Of a stretch of DNA of 64,000 nt, positions 61,115 to 64,000 are shown one piece after another. How positions within the stretch are numbered: position 1 is the first letter of the stretch; each line of letters opens with the position of its first letter. Source of the DNA: Clostridia bacterium. GTDB lineage: Bacteria > Bacillota > Clostridia > Christensenellales > Aristaeellaceae. The stretch spans positions 1-64,000 of the forward strand of contig JAFXVJ010000030.1 in NCBI GenBank assembly GCA_017524615.1. The letters are read 5' to 3'. The position numbers and the translations under genes are program-made. Below the pieces are notes generated by a model. The model did not search any database. It worked only from the letters and a program-made list of their open reading frames with translations, and had not been told where the DNA came from.

Positions 61115-62332
61115 ATGATCGGTAAGCGAATGATGACATGGGGCCTGGCGCTGATGGTATTGATCAGCGCCTGTGCCTTTGCCGGGGCGGAAACCTATGA
61201 AACCCTGGAATTGGGCATGAAGGGCCCGGCGGTGAAGCGGCTGAAAGTGGCCATGTACTGGCTGGGCTATTTCAAAACGGACAATGTGTCCGACGCCTAC
61301 AACGATGTGATGGTGGAACGGGTCAAGCAGCTGCAAAGGAATAACGGGCTGGAAGAGACGGGCATTGCCGATCCTGCCCTGCAGGAGTTGGTGTATTCCG
61401 GGAACGCCGTGAAAACGGCCACCGCGCCCCGCCCGTCTCCCGTGCCGCCCACCCCCATCCCGCTCCAATACCCGCAAAGCACGCCAACGCCTCCCACCCT
61501 GACGGAGGAAGGCTTCCTGGCCGCGGAGAGCGGAGAATACGTGTACACGAACCCGGCGGAGGGCCTGTGGATCTATATTTCCCGGGATCTGTCCATTGAT
61601 CTGCGGCGGTATACCGACGTGGAAAACAAGCAGGTCTGGTTTGAGGCAGACATTCATTGCAGTCCCGAAGCGCCGCTGACCGCCTTCCTGCCCCAAACGC
61701 CCATTGTGAAACGCGCAAAAATGGTGAACCCGGAGGCTTTTGCCAGGGAGTGCAGGGCGGTACTGGCCTTTTCGGACGATCAGTTCGGCGACCGTATCAA
61801 CGGCGGCAGCCGCCCGGGCATCATCATACGCAACGGCGAGATCATCGCGGAAAAAACCGTAGCCCACGGCAAGGGGAAATTCCCCAATCTGGAGGTGCTG
61901 GCGGTGTTTGCGGACGGGCGGATGAAAACCTTTGCCAGCGATGCGCATACCGCCCAAGAATATCTGGATATGGGCGTGGTGAGCACCTACGCTTTCGGCC
62001 CCATCCTGATTTCGGATGGGCAGCTCAGCGAATACATGCTGCGGAAAGAATATTATTCCTACCGCGAACCCCGGTGCGCCATCGGCATGATTGAGCCGTA
62101 CCACTATGTACTGATCGTGGTGAACGGACGGAATCAGGACGCCAAAGGCCAATATATGAACTGGGTGGCGGATCGGATGCTGGAAATGGGCGTGACGGAG
62201 GCGCTTAACCTGGATGGCGGCGGCACCACGGCGCTGATGTTCATGGGCACCCGGATCAACAGGACCGGCAGCGATATCCGACAGGTGAGCGGCATCAGCG
62301 GATTCGGCTATTCGGAGCAGGCGCAAGAATAA
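61115..62332 (+). CDS. Exported peptidoglycan-binding phosphodiester glycosidase, paralogue 2
   Basis: A 405-residue protein with the same plan as its neighbour: signal peptide (about 1-25), PG_binding_1 domain (about 30-90), Pro-rich linker and NAGPA-like domain with LNLDGGGTTAL. The two are clearly related along their length, strongest in the last 200 residues. A second in-frame ATG is at 61130. It lies 238 bases after paralogue 1, and the spacer has no strong terminator, so co-transcription is possible. Confidence 0.88.
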   Translation: MIGKRMMTWGLALMVLISACAFAGAETYETLELGMKGPAVKRLKVAMYWLGYFKTDNVSDAYNDVMVERVKQLQRNNGLEETGIADPALQELVYSGNAVKTATAPRPSPVPPTPIPLQYPQSTPTPPTLTEEGFLAAESGEYVYTNPAEGLWIYISRDLSIDLRRYTDVENKQVWFEADIHCSPEAPLTAFLPQTPIVKRAKMVNPEAFARECRAVLAFSDDQFGDRINGGSRPGIIIRNGEIIAEKTVAHGKGKFPNLEVLAVFADGRMKTFASDAHTAQEYLDMGVVSTYAFGPILISDGQLSEYMLRKEYYSYREPRCAIGMIEPYHYVLIVVNGRNQDAKGQYMNWVADRMLEMGVTEALNLDGGGTTALMFMGTRINRTGSDIRQVSGISGFGYSEQAQE

Positions 62333-62400
62333 TAAAAATACGCCTGGGCTGTCTCAAAATCGGAAGGATATACCAATTGATCAAGAGAACCAAAAAAATT

Positions 62401-62445
62401 TGGCACGGGATCCCACTTGGATGGGCAGAATCCCGTGCCATTTTT
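62401..62445. terminator. Bidirectional terminator
   Basis: TGGCACGGGAT (62401-62411) with ATCCCGTGCCA (62430-62440), an A-run before and TTTTTA after. It ends the plus-strand glycosidase genes and the minus-strand deacetylase. Confidence 0.88.
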
Positions 62446-62488
62446 ATTGATTCTTCCCGGAAAGTCAGGGAGAAAAAAGAGCATTCCT

Positions 62489-62521
62489 GTCATCTTGAGC
62501 GGCGTGGAGCGGGAGCGCCCG
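62489..62521. repeat. Second solo GTCATC-type element at a stop codon
   Basis: GTCATCTTGAGCGGCGTGGAGCG runs up to the stop codon of the minus-strand deacetylase, in the same orientation and position as the 4021-4072 element relative to the fucosidase stop. Confidence 0.65.
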
Positions 62522-62522
62522 T

Positions 62523-63872
62523 TCAGGGCTTGGGCTGGTTTTCCTCGCCGTAACCGTAATATACCTGGTTGGGCAGCAGCGAGATGCCGAAAGAATCGAA
62601 CAGTTCATCCACGGTGACGCAGAGGAACCCGCGCTTTTCCAGCTCCGGCAGGAATATGGCGGTATAGAGGTGGGATTTGGGGTTCAGGTCATGCATCAGG
62701 GTGATCCCGCCGTTTTTTGCGGTATTGATGACGGTCTGGGCGATGCCCTGCACATTGTCGCTGCTGTTGCCCATATCGCCGGAAATGGCGCTCCACTGAA
62801 TGAGCGGCAGCCCCACATCGGCGCTGACGAAGTTCCAGTAATGGCCGCCGGGCGCCCGCATATAGGGCGGCCGCACACCGATGATGGCATTCATTTCTTC
62901 ATCGAAATGCGCTTTCCAGGCCAGGATCTTTTCGTTGGTCAGCCCTTCATAGGTGTGGATATAGTTGTGGCTGGCAGTGACGAAGCCGGCGTCCTGCTGG
63001 CGGCACAGCATATCGTGGTTGCTCCGCATGCGCTCGCCCACGATGAAGAAGGTGGCGTCCGCGCCATACAGACGCAGGGTGTTGAGCAGATTGTTGGTAT
63101 AGTTCCGCGCCCCGCCGTCGTCGTAGGTCAGCGCGATCAGCTTGTACATGCTGTTGTCTGTCATTTCCCGGCCCAGGGCGGTCATCAACGGCCGCAGCGC
63201 GGAATAATACAGGTTCACATGCATCAGCGTGTTTTTTTCTGCATAAAGGGCGTCCGCGCGGTAATGCAGGGACAGCTTGGCCGGGGTGAGGGTGAAGGGC
63301 GTGCGCGCGATGGTTTCCCGGTCACACAGGGCATCCAGGGCTTGTTTTTCGGGCTCCATCCCCAGGAAGTAGGCGGTCAGCTGCTCCCGGACGGCACGTT
63401 CCAGCAGCGGCCACGCTTCGCTGTCCGGGGGGAAGAGGTCGCCCAGGGTGACGGGCTGGCCGGATGCCATATCGTATACCCGGGCGTCGAAATCCACATA
63501 GATCTGTTCCCGCTCGTAAGCGATGCGGGCGATGGACAAAAAACTCATCCAGCGGGCGCCGGTACGGGAAATGTATGCCCCCACGTCCAGATACGCGGGC
63601 ATCAGATCGATTTTTCCGGTGGGCAGGAAAGGCCGGGCCTGCTCCACCATCCGGTCGATCTGGGCGCGCATCTCAGCGTTCACCTGAGCGTTGACCGTTT
63701 CAGGATAGGTGCGCAGGATGTACAGCTTGTCCTTGATCAAGTATTCCCGTTCCTGCTCCTGCTGGGTAAAGCGCAGCACATCGGGAATAGCGGCGGATTC
63801 CTCTGCCTGGGCGGGGAAAACAAAGCCCAGCATCAGGCACAAGGCAAGGGTCAGGCACAGGCGTTTTTTCAT
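62523..63872 (-). CDS. Exported polysaccharide deacetylase (CE4), paralogue of the 38294 gene
   Basis: A 449-residue protein with a signal peptide (about 1-23), a DUF3298-like N-terminal domain (about 35-235) and a NodB domain with TYDDGG (249-254), HNYIH (302-306) and MRAPGG. The metal ligands Asp252, His302 and His306 are kept; the last motif I residue is Gly in place of Pro. The ATG at 63872 follows AAGGAG with 8 bases of spacing. It has the same domain plan as the 38294 gene. Confidence 0.9.
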   Translation of the reverse strand: MKKRLCLTLALCLMLGFVFPAQAEESAAIPDVLRFTQQEQEREYLIKDKLYILRTYPETVNAQVNAEMRAQIDRMVEQARPFLPTGKIDLMPAYLDVGAYISRTGARWMSFLSIARIAYEREQIYVDFDARVYDMASGQPVTLGDLFPPDSEAWPLLERAVREQLTAYFLGMEPEKQALDALCDRETIARTPFTLTPAKLSLHYRADALYAEKNTLMHVNLYYSALRPLMTALGREMTDNSMYKLIALTYDDGGARNYTNNLLNTLRLYGADATFFIVGERMRSNHDMLCRQQDAGFVTASHNYIHTYEGLTNEKILAWKAHFDEEMNAIIGVRPPYMRAPGGHYWNFVSADVGLPLIQWSAISGDMGNSSDNVQGIAQTVINTAKNGGITLMHDLNPKSHLYTAIFLPELEKRGFLCVTVDELFDSFGISLLPNQVYYGYGEENQPKP

Positions 63873-63891
63873 CGGGGCTGCTCCTTTTTTC

Positions 63892-63926
63892 AAAAAATCA
63901 ACCGCGGGGAAGCGCTTTCCACGCGG
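63892..63926 (-). terminator. Hairpin upstream of the deacetylase
   Basis: On the minus strand CCGCG-GGAAAGCGCTTCC-CGCGG (63902-63926, small mismatches) is followed by TTGATTTTTT. It probably ends a minus-strand gene lying beyond the window, or acts as a leader attenuator. Bases 63,927-64,000 hold no gene I can see. Confidence 0.6.
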
Positions 63927-64000
63927 CTGAAAATGATGTTTTCAGATAATCACTGGATCAACTTGGCTGTATTCCGGAAATGGTTTATCACGTCCTTGTA

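Overview
The window reads as a chromosomal segment of a GC-rich (roughly 58-60% by eye), anaerobic, low-redox Clostridia-type Bacillota, probably an uncultured gut or rumen lineage. Supporting signs are the ybaB-recR-tdk-rmuC order, an IspH-ribosomal S1 fusion, a pyrophosphate-type phosphofructokinase, a ferredoxin-type aldo/keto reductase, a TM1266-type hydrogenase regulator, acetate kinase, YolD/Y-family polymerase genes, and strong AAGGAGG ribosome sites with TTGNCA/TTTTCA-N17-TATAAT promoters. I cannot fix the genus from sequence alone. No tRNA, rRNA, CRISPR array, prophage or transposase gene was found.

Layout. 1-3.8 kb: a 79-bp structured repeat in tandem, then ybaB, recR, tdk, rmuC and a small helical protein. 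4-12.3 kb: a GH29 fucosidase (minus), a secreted cyclophilin, a secreted FMN/FAD fumarate-reductase-like enzyme and a secreted GH3 glycosidase. 12.5-15.1 kb: a sulfonate/nitrate-type ABC importer. 15.2-25.3 kb: a two-component system followed without a clear break by a NagB-like protein, Pgi, class II aldolase, PPi-type PFK, a divergent triosephosphate isomerase and a LarA-like protein; after a hairpin comes a TauE/SafE exporter. 25.4-34.6 kb (minus): ten genes combining an ADP-ribose set (DraG, VWA, small alarmone-hydrolase-like HD protein, macro domain with HTH-like tail), a HAD protein, a tRNA dihydrouridine synthase and a DNA-damage set (YolD, Y-family polymerase, AlkZ-related protein) behind a promoter carrying a LexA-box-like palindrome. 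34.8-36.1 kb: an orphan binding protein and a TM1266-type regulator. 36.4-46.6 kb: ackA, a polysaccharide deacetylase, rpmB, murC, a small membrane protein, ispH-S1 and a secreted PIG-L deacetylase. 46.7-52.1 kb: an anchored coiled-coil protein and a GldF/GldG/DUF4340 ABC system. 52.1-63.9 kb: galM, an SH3 protein, an XRE-cupin regulator with potABCD, two PG-binding phosphodiester glycosidases and a second deacetylase.

The most interesting loci are: (i) the 17.5-24.3 kb sugar-phosphate operon, in which the NagB-like, TIM-like and LarA-like proteins each depart from canonical active-site or phosphate-loop residues, and which is flanked by a sulfonate-type importer and a TauE-type exporter; (ii) the ADP-ribose/alarmone module; (iii) a structured repeat whose two stems covary between two loci and which follows a -10 element; and (iv) a tandem 234-bp element with terminal inverted repeats whose internal arms recur as solo elements touching stop codons.
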